Of a stretch of 64,000 nt of DNA, positions 53,872 through 63,727 are shown in pieces. Source of the DNA: Pseudidiomarina salinarum (GTDB lineage: Bacteria > Pseudomonadota > Gammaproteobacteria > Enterobacterales > Alteromonadaceae); NCBI RefSeq assembly GCF_000753715.1, contig NZ_JPER01000001.1, positions 186,001 through 250,000 on the forward strand, in the 5' to 3' direction. The notes beneath the pieces are model-generated. The model was given only the letters and a program-made list of their open reading frames with translations. It did not search any database and was not told the DNA's origin. The translations under genes and the position numbers were made by a program. The stretch's first letter is position 1. Every line of letters starts with the position of its first letter.

Positions 53872-54653
53872 GCTTTACAGTTAGACAAGCCAGCAGAGCT
53901 GACGCTGAAGGTGTTGTAGCACTATTTTCAGAAGACGGTAACCCTCATAACTGGGATATCGGTAAATGGGAACGTTACTATATAGATTACACGGAAGGCA
54001 ATGTTGTCGCCTTTATAGTTGAATCTGAAAGTAAAATTATAGGTCATTACGGGCTGTTCCCGGTCAGAATAGGTAAGCATGCGGTATACATGGGCGCACA
54101 TGCGCATGTATCTTCTTCTCATCGCGGCTTGGCGGTTATCTCAGCTTTAATGTCGGCACTTGATAAATTTTGTATAGATAATAACATTCCTTTTATAGTG
54201 GGGTTTGCGAACCCCAATTTTACTATTGTTAAAACTAAGCTATTTAAATGGACCACGCCTTTTTTTGCTTCCTTTGTGAGAAAATCGGAACTCTCTCTTT
54301 CAGACTTTGTGGATCGGCCCCTTCGTTTTAATTATTCTGCTGCGTGGTTAAAATGGCGTTTTGGCGAAGATACTGCTCCAGTAGTGAGTAAATATCAAAA
54401 ACAGAACGACTCCACAGTCTATCAACTTCTTTTCACTACGGACGATTTTAAAGCTGCTAATTACGGGCTTCCGGAAGTTGAATGTTGGAGTCCCGACGGT
54501 TATTTGGAAGAGACGGGTGAGGAGTTTGCGCAACCGTTTTCGATAAAAATTTATGACAAAAGATGGCGAGGTGCCGACCTAATGGATCCTGACAACTGGT
54601 ACATTCAGATGGGAGATTCAGACACTTTTATTTATAAGGCTTTAAAAGCATGA
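53868..54653 (+). CDS. GNAT-family N-acyltransferase
   Basis: Has a GNAT-type N-terminal domain (VRQASRADAEGVVALFSE; VGAHAHVSSSHRGLAVISALMSALDKF with the acyl-donor loop) and an extra C-terminal segment ending DLMDPDNWYIQMGDSDTFIYKAL. 261 aa, larger than PseH of known pathways, but PseH is also a GNAT and no other PseH is present, so this may fill that step or transfer the acyl group from the dedicated ACP. Coupled to the SDR gene by a 4-bp overlap and to pseI by another. Role inferred from context. Confidence 0.75.
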   Translation: MSFTVRQASRADAEGVVALFSEDGNPHNWDIGKWERYYIDYTEGNVVAFIVESESKIIGHYGLFPVRIGKHAVYMGAHAHVSSSHRGLAVISALMSALDKFCIDNNIPFIVGFANPNFTIVKTKLFKWTTPFFASFVRKSELSLSDFVDRPLRFNYSAAWLKWRFGEDTAPVVSKYQKQNDSTVYQLLFTTDDFKAANYGLPEVECWSPDGYLEETGEEFAQPFSIKIYDKRWRGADLMDPDNWYIQMGDSDTFIYKALKA

Positions 54654-55702
54654 AAGAAATACGTATAGGCAATCATTTAGTTGGCGATCAATACCCACCA
54701 TTTATCATTGCAGAAATGTCTGGGAATCATAATCAATCACTAGATAGAGCTATGGAGCTGGTTGAAGCCGCCGCAAAAACTGGAGTTCACGCTCTTAAAT
54801 TACAAACAGCAACTCCCGATGGGCTCACATTAAATATTAAGTCGCCAGACTTTCTTATAGATGATCCCGATAGCCCTTGGTTTGGGCGGAACCTCTATGA
54901 ATTATATCAACAGGCGGTGACTCCTCGGGAATTTCATAAGCCAATTTTCGAACGATGTAATGAGCTGGGCCTTACGGTGTTTAGTTCACCGTTTGAGTTG
55001 GGAGCAGTCGACTTCTTGGAAGAATTAAATGTTCCCTGTTATAAAATTGCTTCTTTCGAGCTAGTCGATATACCACTAATACGAAAAGTAGCTGCAACCG
55101 GTAAGCCAATTATTATGTCTACAGGAATGGCTACTGTGGCAGATATCCATAATGCCGTTGATGCAGCCAAAAAAGTGGGTAATGAAAACATTATTTTATT
55201 GAAGTGTACTTCAAGCTATCCAGCGACAGCATTAGACGCGAATATCTCGACCATCCCCCATATGAGAGACATGTTCGGACTTCAAGTTGGCCTGTCAGAT
55301 CATACGTTAGGTATAGGTGTACCATGCGCTGCCGCCGCTATAGGGGCAACAGTAATAGAAAAACACTTTACGCTTAATCGAGATGAAGGAGGAGTTGATT
55401 CCTCTTTTTCATTGGAGCCTGATGAATTTGCGTTGTTAGTAAGAGAAAGTAAGCAATCTTGGGAAAGCGTCGGCCATGTTATCTATGGTGGTGCTGAGGT
55501 AGAAAAAAAGTCACTAAAGTTTAGACGCTCCCTTTACGTCGCGAAAGACATAACTAAAGGTGAGGTTTTAACGGCAGAAAATCTAAGAATTGTCAGGCCG
55601 GGGTATGGATTACTTCCAAAAAATATCGATATTCTGTTAGGGATGAAAGTGAATCGAGATATTAGAGCTGGTACAGCTATGAAGTGGGAATATATTGGAT
55701 GA
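54650..55702 (+). CDS. pseI: PseI, pseudaminic acid synthase
   Basis: Condenses the free 2,4-diamino sugar with phosphoenolpyruvate to form the nine-carbon acid. NeuB-family TIM barrel (FIIAEMSGNHNQSLDRAMELVEAAAKTGVHALKLQTATP at the start, then KCTSSYPA and GLSDHTLG), followed by a C-terminal SAF antifreeze-like domain from about residue 290 (RRSLYVAKDITKGEVLTAENL). 350 aa. The QTATPDGLTL segment is typical of PseI rather than NeuB. Overlaps neighbours on both sides. Confidence 0.94.
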   Translation: MKEIRIGNHLVGDQYPPFIIAEMSGNHNQSLDRAMELVEAAAKTGVHALKLQTATPDGLTLNIKSPDFLIDDPDSPWFGRNLYELYQQAVTPREFHKPIFERCNELGLTVFSSPFELGAVDFLEELNVPCYKIASFELVDIPLIRKVAATGKPIIMSTGMATVADIHNAVDAAKKVGNENIILLKCTSSYPATALDANISTIPHMRDMFGLQVGLSDHTLGIGVPCAAAAIGATVIEKHFTLNRDEGGVDSSFSLEPDEFALLVRESKQSWESVGHVIYGGAEVEKKSLKFRRSLYVAKDITKGEVLTAENLRIVRPGYGLLPKNIDILLGMKVNRDIRAGTAMKWEYIG

Positions 55703-56376
55703 GTAAGATTGTTTTAGTCATAGCGGCTCATCCCGATGATGAGGCGATTGGTTGCGGCGGAACAATCGCGCGTCATATAAACGAAGGGGATGCCGTCTAC
55801 GCGCTATTTATGACAAATGGTGTCGACGCTCGTCAGCGTACCTTTAGCAGGGATGCTGAAATTAGGAATGAAGCAGCGGAAGCGGCGAAAGATGCGTTAG
55901 GCGTCAAAGAATATTTCTATAACGATTTTCCGGATAATCAATTAGATAATGTTGCTTTGCTTGATATAATTCAATCGATCGAAAAAGTGATATCTAAATT
56001 GCAGCCGCAAGTGGTTTATACTCATCATAACGGTGATTTGAACATAGATCATAGACGTACTCATGAAGCTGTTATGACTGCTTGCCGTCCGCAACCTGAC
56101 TTTTGTGTGAGAGAAATCTATGCGTTTGAGGTTCTCTCTGCGACAGAGTGGAATACTCCTTCTTTTCAACCTTTTACTCCAAATCACTTTGTTGATATTA
56201 CCCCTTATATAGAAATTAAAATGAATGGAATCGAAGCCTATTCTTTAGAAATGAGGAATACTCCACACTCGAGAAGCAAAGAGCATCTAGAGGCTATAGC
56301 TAAACATAGAGGGAATTCTGTTGGTTTTTGCGCGGCAGAAGCATTTATGGTAGTTCGCTGTTTGAGAGGATGTTGA
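55699..56376 (+). CDS. PIG-L/LmbE-family deacetylase
   Basis: Zinc-dependent N-deacetylase family. AHPDDE (H11, D13, D14, E15) and the second motif VYTHHNGDLNIDHRRTHEA are both intact. The start is the ATG at 55699, whose TGA-sharing overlap with pseI matches the style of the cluster. 225 aa. It could remove an acetyl group to free an amine for formylation or acylation by the enzymes upstream; this is inference. It ends the tightly packed run; the next 981 bp hold no clear gene. Confidence 0.83.
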   Translation: MSKIVLVIAAHPDDEAIGCGGTIARHINEGDAVYALFMTNGVDARQRTFSRDAEIRNEAAEAAKDALGVKEYFYNDFPDNQLDNVALLDIIQSIEKVISKLQPQVVYTHHNGDLNIDHRRTHEAVMTACRPQPDFCVREIYAFEVLSATEWNTPSFQPFTPNHFVDITPYIEIKMNGIEAYSLEMRNTPHSRSKEHLEAIAKHRGNSVGFCAAEAFMVVRCLRGC

Positions 56377-57357
56377 AAGCTATTAGTACATTTCTGAATT
56401 GGAAACATAACTAAAAGACTGAGGTGGATCTAATGGACACCTCCTCGAATGGTACACCAAAATGTATTATCGCTCATACGGAGTCGGATAGGCCGTGGAT
56501 TTACGAGAGCAACCGAAAAAGTGGCAGAACCTAGGACTTATGGTCCTGATGGGTGTGACGCTCGGAACAAAATCTAACCGGGCACGTCAAGACCGGGGTT
56601 ACCCGTCAAAAGTAAAGAGCGGGTTTATAATGAAGCACTGGCTGATTCTAACGCTGGCTGCAGCCCATTAGGTCCTGGGCGTGTTTTTAAAGTGTTAGAA
56701 AAAGCGTCTGCGTAAGTAGGGTGGACATAATAGATCTTATCAACATGAGGTACTTGAGCAGTGAGTTCGCTATAGTGACTGCTAAATTGATACCGTCCTC
56801 GGCAAGCGCCGAACTAGCCGTGCTGCCAAATTGTAACGTATTTCGCCGTCTTAAGATTACGAAAAAACTAACGAGTAAACATACTCAATCAGGTGCTCAG
56901 GCAGCGATACAATATTTGTTAAGACTTAATTTTATAAGTTCATGGCAGACATGCGTCTGCAGGCCTCGAGATGGCCCTAAAGAGTTTGAAGATGACCTTA
57001 GTTCGGAGATCGATACATTCCAGATTATATCGGTCGGCCCTCCCCGGGAAAAATTATGCTTCTTGCTGTGGCAGGCGCGACCAACGCACTTATTTACGGA
57101 CCACAGGTACGCACAATTATCCACGTATCTGAAGCTCCTTAATCTAAGGACCGGACAACTAGTTGCCTTTTAATCAGTCAAAGATAATTTGGAAAAACCA
57201 GTCACAACTCGTAGTGACCGAGTGTTGTGTCAATTATTGATTCCAATCATAACTTATACTCATTAAAAGTATGTTATTAAATAAAAGCTGGCGTGTGCAA
57301 AGCGACATGCGCTGGGTGAATTAATTATTATTTTGGAAGGCCAGAAAGGTTCCTTTT
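56377..57357. other. 981-bp stretch without a recognisable gene
   Basis: No frame has both a start with ribosome site and family resemblance. A 150-codon frame at 56721-57173 has a weak composition and no motif. The left part starts GAGGTGGATC and contains many stops in all frames, perhaps an insertion-sequence or gene remnant, which I could not identify. The base composition seems more even than in the flanking AT-rich genes. The last 130 bp are AT-rich and probably the leader of the next gene. Confidence 0.5.
57203..57229. repeat. Imperfect inverted repeat in the 56.4-57.4 kb gap
   Basis: CACAACTCG and CGAGTGTTGTG flank TAGTGAC, pairing with a two-base bulge. No T-tract follows, so a terminator is not supported; it may be a protein site or a chance structure. 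Confidence 0.3.
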
Positions 57358-58770
57358 ATGAAAAAAGTAGTGTTTAGTTTTTCTAAGTTACCAATAGATT
57401 TATTCGTAAAAATGAACCGTGGGCTGCATGAGGTTGGATATGAGGTTGTTGCAATAGCATCACACGATTACGATCCTGAAATCGAAAAAAATACGGGATC
57501 AAAAATAACTTGGTATAGTTGGAATTCTTATAATCAAGGCCTTGACTGGACGGCCAACGTAAATTATTCGTTATTCCAGAAGTTAATAAATAATAAATAT
57601 TCCACGATACTTCCTATGTTCGAAAGGTACGGCCCTTTCAACACTGGGACTATGGATGTCGAGCTCAGAATGTTATATGACTTTTCGGTTGCCGAGTTAA
57701 TAATAAAAAAACACCAACCAGATATTATAATTTTTTCTAAGCAGCCAGAGAGTGGTTTAGAATATTTCCTCTATTTACTTGCTAAAGAATATTCAATTGA
57801 GGTCCGATTAACGCGATTTGGGCTATTCACTCATTCTAGGGTAGTTACAAGTGATATTGAAGCTCCCGTGGTGGCAGCTAATGGTGAAATAAGCCATAAT
57901 ATTTATAAGCTTTCTTCAACTATAAGCGAAGTTTCACCGCTCACCAAGAAGTATATTAACGAGATAACTAAGCTGGACCAGAATTATATCCCTCCATATG
58001 AAAAAAATAAGGTAAACGGCGTTACGATATTAAAAGCCACTTCGACATTGATTAAATCGATTCAGTCTCCGAGGAAATTTGCTAGTTACGTTATTAATCG
58101 AAACTCCGGCCCAATTTTTAAACGCGCTTTGTATAAGAGTTATCTGCGTAGGATATCCGCAGTTTCAGATATTAGTTCGCCCTCAATATATTTTCCTCTT
58201 CATTATCAGCCTGAACTAACGACCATGCCTCTCGGATATGAATATGTAAATCAAATAAAGGCGATTAAACTACTTTCCGATAAGCTACCAGATAATGCAA
58301 CGATATATGTGAAAGAGCATCCTAGCGTATTCTCAGAAAGCAGCAAGGTAAATAAAGCTTTCAGGCCCTATAACTACTATGAATGGTTGGCAAGGATCCC
58401 AAAGGTTAAATTGGTTGACCTTTCAGTTTCATCGTTGCGACTCCAAATTGATACTAACGCAACAGCTTGTATAACAGGCAGCGCCGGATTGGAGTCAATG
58501 CTTAGAGGCAAACCGGTGATAATATTTGGGGCGGCAGCTTATGAGAATGCGCCCGGTGTGTTTAAATTTGAAGATCTTCCAGAAAATATTGATCTGGATG
58601 AGCTGTTACGTTTTAACCAAGAGCGCTTTGCGGAAGTAGATTCGTTTGTTGAGGCCTTTGAGTCCGTAAGCTATCAGTTTGGTGAGCCCCCCACCTCTCC
58701 TGATGCAATGTCAATGTGGATGCAAAACAGTTATGTTAGAGCTATATTGGCTTCATTTAAAAATGTATAA
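57358..58770 (+). CDS. Capsule-synthesis-type glycosyltransferase (KpsS/KpsC-like donor domain)
   Basis: The N-terminal half matches no family I recognise. The C-terminal half shows YFPLHYQPELTTMPLGYEYVNQ (about 278-299), KLPDNATIYVKEHPSVFSE (about 312-330) and CITGSAGLESMLRGKPVIIFG (about 371-391), the pattern of capsule polysaccharide proteins such as those using CMP-sugars. 470 aa. Being in a pseudaminic acid locus, it is a reasonable candidate for the transferase that adds the acid, but this is inference. An AAGG lies just before the ATG. Confidence 0.65.
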   Translation: MKKVVFSFSKLPIDLFVKMNRGLHEVGYEVVAIASHDYDPEIEKNTGSKITWYSWNSYNQGLDWTANVNYSLFQKLINNKYSTILPMFERYGPFNTGTMDVELRMLYDFSVAELIIKKHQPDIIIFSKQPESGLEYFLYLLAKEYSIEVRLTRFGLFTHSRVVTSDIEAPVVAANGEISHNIYKLSSTISEVSPLTKKYINEITKLDQNYIPPYEKNKVNGVTILKATSTLIKSIQSPRKFASYVINRNSGPIFKRALYKSYLRRISAVSDISSPSIYFPLHYQPELTTMPLGYEYVNQIKAIKLLSDKLPDNATIYVKEHPSVFSESSKVNKAFRPYNYYEWLARIPKVKLVDLSVSSLRLQIDTNATACITGSAGLESMLRGKPVIIFGAAAYENAPGVFKFEDLPENIDLDELLRFNQERFAEVDSFVEAFESVSYQFGEPPTSPDAMSMWMQNSYVRAILASFKNV

Positions 58771-58808
58771 CTAGGAATTCGTGATGACGAAAAGATGGTT
58801 TGACGTTT

Positions 58809-59597
58809 ATGGTTAGAGTAATTAATTGGAACCCCAGGAAAACCTTGTTTAAAAGGAACGCGAGATTTAGCGTAAAAACACTTAAACGAGTGAATAACTT
58901 CGGTGATTTGATTGGTCCATTGCTCGTAAAAAATATTTTACGAGAAAAGGGAATGACTAATACTGGAAACTATTTATTCAGTAAGCGGCTACTAACGGTA
59001 GGTTCAATTCTTCACTTTGCAAAGGATCGAGACACGATTTGGGGAACCGGAAAGAACGGAAAGATAGCAGAGCGCTTACATAGGTTTAAAAATCTTGATG
59101 TCAGGGCGGTGAGGGGTCCGTTAACGCGTGAATTTCTAATTAAAAAAGGAATTGAATGTCCAGAAATATACGGTGACCCCGCTTTATTGTTGCCGCAGCT
59201 GCTCGATGAGTTTAGACATAAGCCTTATAGTAAAAAATATGATCTGACTATTATACCCAACCTAAATGATTTATCGCTGTTCGAGAAGTATAGCGACAAC
59301 TTAGTCGACCCCTGTGGGGAATTTTTTTCTATTATTGCACGTATAGCTCAAAGTAAGTTTGTTGTCGGTTCTTCCCTACACGCAATTGTTGTCGCTGAGA
59401 GTTTTGGGATACCTGCTAGATTGATCCAAGGATTTTCCGAGTCGCCGTTTAAGTACGAAGACTATTATCTTGGCACTGGAAGATCTAGCTATAAGCCAGC
59501 TAAGAATCTCATGTCAGCTATAGAGATGGGAGGGGAGTCCAAGGCTATATTTGATTCAAAAGTGCTTTTAAAATCTTTTCCAATCGATATTTATTAG
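58809..59597 (+). CDS. Polysaccharide pyruvyltransferase-family protein
   Basis: Adds a pyruvate ketal to a sugar, or is a related transferase. VNNFGDLIGPLLVKNIL (N-terminal), RAVRGPLTREFLIKKGI, IYGDPALLLP and FVVGSSLHAIVVAESFGIPARLI are the family blocks. 262 aa from the ATG at 58809; a TTG at 58800 in frame would add three residues, and neither has a strong ribosome site. It lies 38 bp after the preceding gene. Target sugar unknown. Confidence 0.8.
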   Translation: MVRVINWNPRKTLFKRNARFSVKTLKRVNNFGDLIGPLLVKNILREKGMTNTGNYLFSKRLLTVGSILHFAKDRDTIWGTGKNGKIAERLHRFKNLDVRAVRGPLTREFLIKKGIECPEIYGDPALLLPQLLDEFRHKPYSKKYDLTIIPNLNDLSLFEKYSDNLVDPCGEFFSIIARIAQSKFVVGSSLHAIVVAESFGIPARLIQGFSESPFKYEDYYLGTGRSSYKPAKNLMSAIEMGGESKAIFDSKVLLKSFPIDIY

Positions 59598-59645
59598 TTT
59601 TATTTTTGGAAGCGCGAGGATGTTTACCTTTTTCTTCAATAATTT

Positions 59646-60662
59646 GTGGGTGCTATGGGTGATAATGTGGAAGTTGTCTATTTCCCGAAAGATAGTGGTG
59701 CTAATAAATATGTCGCCATTAATAAATCGATAATATCTAGTTTAGAGCGTTTTTATATGGACGACGATGTCGGACTTCGGGACTTTTTTAACGTTACTTT
59801 GCTTTTGAAGCGGCGATTTAATAAGACTGTAGTTATTGTGAACTGGCTCGAAAATTTGATAAAGTCAAGAAGTGGCAAACTATCGATGCTTGGTGTTTTC
59901 AAATACTTTTTGGCTATATTTGTAATAAAAATTCATGGTGCCAGGCTGGTCTACGTCCGCCATAATTTTTATCCGCATGGTATGCGGCATCGGTCTTCTA
60001 AATTAGCGCAGCGCCTGACTAATTTTGGACAGTGGTTTGCTGATAGGAAGGTCTCGCTTTCGCCGCACTTAAAAAGCTCGGGCTATTTTTATTTGCCCCA
60101 TCCGCTGTACAATAACTGCGCTCCATCGGAGTATGGAGAAAATGAGCTTGATTATTATGTTATATTTGGACGCATTGAACGCTATAAAAATATAGATAGA
60201 GTTATAAAGGAATGGGCCTCGCCGAATCGACTGATTATTGCAGGCTCATCGGACGATGGCGCTTATCTTTCTGAAATAAAAGCGTTGACTGATGGGAAGA
60301 ATATTAGGGTAATATCTAATAATTTATCGGATTTAGAGGCAGCGCAACTCGTAAAATATTCTTCAGGGCTAATAATTTCTCACTCTCACCCTAACACTAT
60401 AGTAAGTGGAAGCTTCTTTTTTGGTGCCAGTTGTGGAGTGCGTATATTTGCCCTTGAAACAGACTTTTTCAGGTTTCTGGTCGATAAAAACAGCTATCAG
60501 GGTTTGGTATTAGCTTCTTCAATAATCGAGATAAGTAATGAAATCGTAAGGATTGAGCGGTCCGAGGCAAAAATAGATCATAATCAGTTGTATGACGAAG
60601 CAGCGTTGCATTTTGGCGATTCAAAAGTAGCTAGTAGCTGGTCAGAAATATTAACTTTCTAA
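59646..60662 (+). CDS. Probable glycosyltransferase (GT-B-like)
   Basis: Weakly recognisable GT-B protein: the C-terminal half has YYVIFGRIERYKNIDRVIKEWA (about 173-194) and LVKYSSGLIISHSHPNTIVSGSFFFGASCGVRIFA, resembling family 4-type donor domains, though the usual E-x7-E pair is not clear. 338 aa from a GTG at 59646; an ATG at 59655 is an equal candidate. A hydrophobic stretch at about 82-97 (MLGVFKYFLAIFVIKI) may attach it to the membrane. It lies between the pyruvyltransferase and manC. Confidence 0.6.
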   Translation: MGAMGDNVEVVYFPKDSGANKYVAINKSIISSLERFYMDDDVGLRDFFNVTLLLKRRFNKTVVIVNWLENLIKSRSGKLSMLGVFKYFLAIFVIKIHGARLVYVRHNFYPHGMRHRSSKLAQRLTNFGQWFADRKVSLSPHLKSSGYFYLPHPLYNNCAPSEYGENELDYYVIFGRIERYKNIDRVIKEWASPNRLIIAGSSDDGAYLSEIKALTDGKNIRVISNNLSDLEAAQLVKYSSGLIISHSHPNTIVSGSFFFGASCGVRIFALETDFFRFLVDKNSYQGLVLASSIIEISNEIVRIERSEAKIDHNQLYDEAALHFGDSKVASSWSEILTF

Positions 60663-60929
60663 CCACGCGATGCTCGGCGAGCGGTCGTTTTTATCCGTAC
60701 TAAATAATAATTATCTGCAATATAGCTTTTCGCACACTAGCTAAAGTAATTGGATAGAAAGCTCTATATGCTGATAAAAGCGATTGCAATATGCGTGGTT
60801 GAATCTATGAAACTGTTACTAAATATACTATTTAGATATGTATAGAGATTCGATAAGTATTTTCCTGGTAAGCGACTATTATTAAAACATTCTCGATTCT
60901 TACCTTACTTTAGCGAGAAGGAAAACAAA
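60663..60929. other. Gap between the glycosyltransferase and manC
   Basis: 267 bp of AT-rich sequence without a gene. It begins AACCACGC and carries GCGTGGTT about 130 bp later, a distant inverted repeat of uncertain meaning. A separate promoter for manC-manB may lie here, but no convincing pair of boxes was found. Confidence 0.4.
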
Positions 60930-62336
60930 GTGATTTTACCGGTAATTATGGCGGGCGGCAGCGGTAGCCGTTTATGGCCGTTGTCTCGTGCATTGTACCC
61001 GAAGCAATTTTTAAGGCTAAATGGTTCAGGCTCTATGTTGCAGAATACGATTACACGTTTGCAGGGCCTTGAATGTGCTGACCCGATGCTTATTTGTAAT
61101 GAAGAACATCGATTTATTGCTGCCGAGCAGTTGCGAGAATTAGGCGAGCTGAATCACAATATCATTCTGGAACCAGCAGGCCGTAATACCGCCCCTGCGA
61201 TTGCATTGGCGGCATTTGCCGCTATTGGGCAAGGAAATGACCCGGTGATGTTGGTACTGGCTGCTGATCATATTATCCAACATGCAGAAGTTTTCCGGGA
61301 ATCGGTAAGAAAAGCGTTGCGGTTCGCCGAACAGGATAAATTGGTTACCTTTGGCATAGTGCCCACGGGTCCCGAAACCGGATATGGATATATTGAACGC
61401 GGTGTTGATCAGGGCGCAGGCGGTTTTGATGTCGCACGTTTCGTCGAGAAACCGGATGAAGACACCGCGCTAGAATATATCGACAGCGGTGAATTTTATT
61501 GGAATAGCGGTATGTTTATGTTTAAAGCCAGCCGTTATTTAAAAGAGCTGAAGTCTCATCGTCCGGATATTTACAAGGCTTGCGAAGAGGCGATGATGGA
61601 CTTGAACAGCGATTTAGATTTTGTTCGGGTGAACAAAGAGGCTTTTTTAAATTGTCCGGAAGATTCGGTAGACTACGCAGTAATGGAGAAGACAAAGGAT
61701 GCCATTGTCGTTCCTATGGATGCGGGCTGGAACGACGTTGGTTCGTGGTCCTCTCTGTGGGAGGTTAGTGACAAAGATGATAGCGGCAATGTGCACCACG
61801 GGGATGTAATGTCGCACAATTCGTACAATAATTATGTTTTTGCGGAAACAGGTATGGTCGCCACCGTCGGCATCGATGATGTAGTCGTAGTACAAACAAA
61901 AGATGCTGTACTTGTCGTCAAAAAAGACCAAGTTCAGGATGTAAAAAAAATCGTTGAAGCACTAAAACGTGATAATCGTACCGAATTTCAGCTACATCGT
62001 GAAGTGTATCGCCCATGGGGCAAATACGATTGTATCGACAACGGAGCACGCTACCAGGTCAAACGCATTACGGTTAAGCCGGGTGAAAAACTCTCAATAC
62101 AGATGCACCACCACCGTGCTGAACACTGGGTCGTGGTTTCTGGTACCGCCAATGTCACTCTTGACGATGAAACCACAATGGTCACTGAAAACGAATCGGT
62201 TTATATCCCAATAGGGAGTGTTCATAGTTTAGAGAATCCGGGTAAAATTCCGCTTGATTTAATCGAGGTGCAGAGTGGTGCTTATTTAGGCGAAGATGAC
62301 ATTGTGCGGTTTGATGATTGGTACGGGCGATCTTAG
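60930..62336 (+). CDS. manC: Mannose-1-phosphate guanylyltransferase / mannose-6-phosphate isomerase
   Basis: Bifunctional enzyme supplying GDP-mannose. The start is a GTG at 60930 ([30 protein letters not shown]), containing the nucleotidyltransferase signature GGSGSRLWP and the family lysine; the [10 protein letters not shown] motif is at about 171-180. The C-terminal cupin-type isomerase domain begins near 355 ([15 protein letters not shown]) with the metal-binding [15 protein letters not shown]. 468 aa matches type II ManC. It pairs with manB downstream. Confidence 0.95.
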   Translation: MILPVIMAGGSGSRLWPLSRALYPKQFLRLNGSGSMLQNTITRLQGLECADPMLICNEEHRFIAAEQLRELGELNHNIILEPAGRNTAPAIALAAFAAIGQGNDPVMLVLAADHIIQHAEVFRESVRKALRFAEQDKLVTFGIVPTGPETGYGYIERGVDQGAGGFDVARFVEKPDEDTALEYIDSGEFYWNSGMFMFKASRYLKELKSHRPDIYKACEEAMMDLNSDLDFVRVNKEAFLNCPEDSVDYAVMEKTKDAIVVPMDAGWNDVGSWSSLWEVSDKDDSGNVHHGDVMSHNSYNNYVFAETGMVATVGIDDVVVVQTKDAVLVVKKDQVQDVKKIVEALKRDNRTEFQLHREVYRPWGKYDCIDNGARYQVKRITVKPGEKLSIQMHHHRAEHWVVVSGTANVTLDDETTMVTENESVYIPIGSVHSLENPGKIPLDLIEVQSGAYLGEDDIVRFDDWYGRS

Positions 62337-62350
62337 GTAAAAATAAGAGA

Positions 62351-63727
62351 ATGAGTGAATTAACCTGCTTTAAAGCATACGATATTCGTGGTCAGTTGGG
62401 TGCGGAACTTAATGAAGATATCGCTTACCGCATTGGCCGTGCTTATGGAGAATTTTTGAAGCCCCAAACTGTTGTTGTGGGCGGCGATGTACGCTTAACT
62501 TCTGAAGAACTAAAGATGGCGTTATCCTGTGGTCTGCGCGATAGCGGCGTTGATGTGTTAGATATTGGTCTCTCAGGAACGGAAGAGGTTTACTTTGCTA
62601 CGTCACACTTAGGTGTTGATGGCGGCGTGGAAGTTACAGCCAGTCATAACCCTATGGATTATAATGGCATGAAGTTAGTGGGTAAAGGTTCGCGACCCAT
62701 TAGCAGCGATACCGGTTTAACAGAAATAAAACGGCTAGCTGAAGAAAATGTGTTTTCGCCTGTTGATGAAATTAGGCGTGGGTCTTATGAGAAAGTAAAT
62801 GTTTTGGATGCTTATATAGCGCATTTAATGACATATATTGACGTTAAGAAGCTTAATCCAATTAAATTGGTTATTAACTCTGGTAACGGCGCTGCAGGCC
62901 ACGTCGTAGACGCCCTGGAAGCCAAATTCGATCAACTTTTGTTGCCTGTAGAGCTGATAAAAGTACACCACGAGCCTGATGGTACCTTTCCTAATGGCAT
63001 TCCAAACCCATTACTGCCGGAAAATCGCCAAGATACGGTTGCGGCGGTTTTAAAGCATAACGCCGATATGGGCATAGCCTTTGATGGCGACTTCGACCGC
63101 TGTTTTTTGTTTGATCACGAAGGTGGTTTTATTGAAGGGTATTACATTGTCGGCTTGCTTGCCGAAGCTTTTTTGGAAAAAGAGCGAGGCGCTAAAATCA
63201 TTCACGACCCGCGCTTAACCTGGAACACCATAGACTTGGTCAAAAAAGCTGGCGGAGAGCCGATTATGTCGAAAACCGGTCATGCTTTTATCAAAGAACG
63301 TATGCGTAAAGAAGATGCGGTTTATGGTGGCGAGATGAGTGCTCATCATTACTTCCGCGACTTCGCTTATTGCGATAGTGGTATGATTCCTTGGTTGCTT
63401 TTGATAGAACTTGTTTCTAAAAAAGGGATGACGCTTAAGCAACTTGTTGAACAACGCATGGCTGCTTACCCTTCGCCCGGCGAGATCAACAGTAAACTTA
63501 ATGATGCTAAAGCTGCGATCAAACGAGTTCGAGAAGCTTATGAACCGCACGCACTTAGCGTAGATATAACAGACGGCATAAGTCTTGAGTTTGAAAACTG
63601 GCGTTTTAACTTACGTTGCTCTAATACTGAGCCTGTGGTGCGATTAAATATTGAGACCCGCGCAAATGAGGCGCTGATGCGTGCTAAAACAGATGAAATA
63701 TTGTCGTTGCTGAGAAAAGTAGATTGA
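62351..63727 (+). CDS. manB: Phosphomannomutase
   Basis: Converts mannose-6-P to mannose-1-P for ManC. The ATG at 62351 gives [20 protein letters not shown]; an in-frame start at 62318 lies inside manC. Active-site serine S98 is in [11 protein letters not shown], the metal-binding loop is [17 protein letters not shown] is the sugar-binding loop, and [12 protein letters not shown] binds phosphate near the C-terminus. 458 aa, family length. The last clear gene of the window; no terminator is evident after it. Confidence 0.95.
   Translation: MSELTCFKAYDIRGQLGAELNEDIAYRIGRAYGEFLKPQTVVVGGDVRLTSEELKMALSCGLRDSGVDVLDIGLSGTEEVYFATSHLGVDGGVEVTASHNPMDYNGMKLVGKGSRPISSDTGLTEIKRLAEENVFSPVDEIRRGSYEKVNVLDAYIAHLMTYIDVKKLNPIKLVINSGNGAAGHVVDALEAKFDQLLLPVELIKVHHEPDGTFPNGIPNPLLPENRQDTVAAVLKHNADMGIAFDGDFDRCFLFDHEGGFIEGYYIVGLLAEAFLEKERGAKIIHDPRLTWNTIDLVKKAGGEPIMSKTGHAFIKERMRKEDAVYGGEMSAHHYFRDFAYCDSGMIPWLLLIELVSKKGMTLKQLVEQRMAAYPSPGEINSKLNDAKAAIKRVREAYEPHALSVDITDGISLEFENWRFNLRCSNTEPVVRLNIETRANEALMRAKTDEILSLLRKVD

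Noticed and set aside
56721-57173. 150-codon frame as a gene
   Set aside because: No ribosome site, no recognisable motif, odd residue mix, and an overlapping open frame on the other strand. Left as unassigned.
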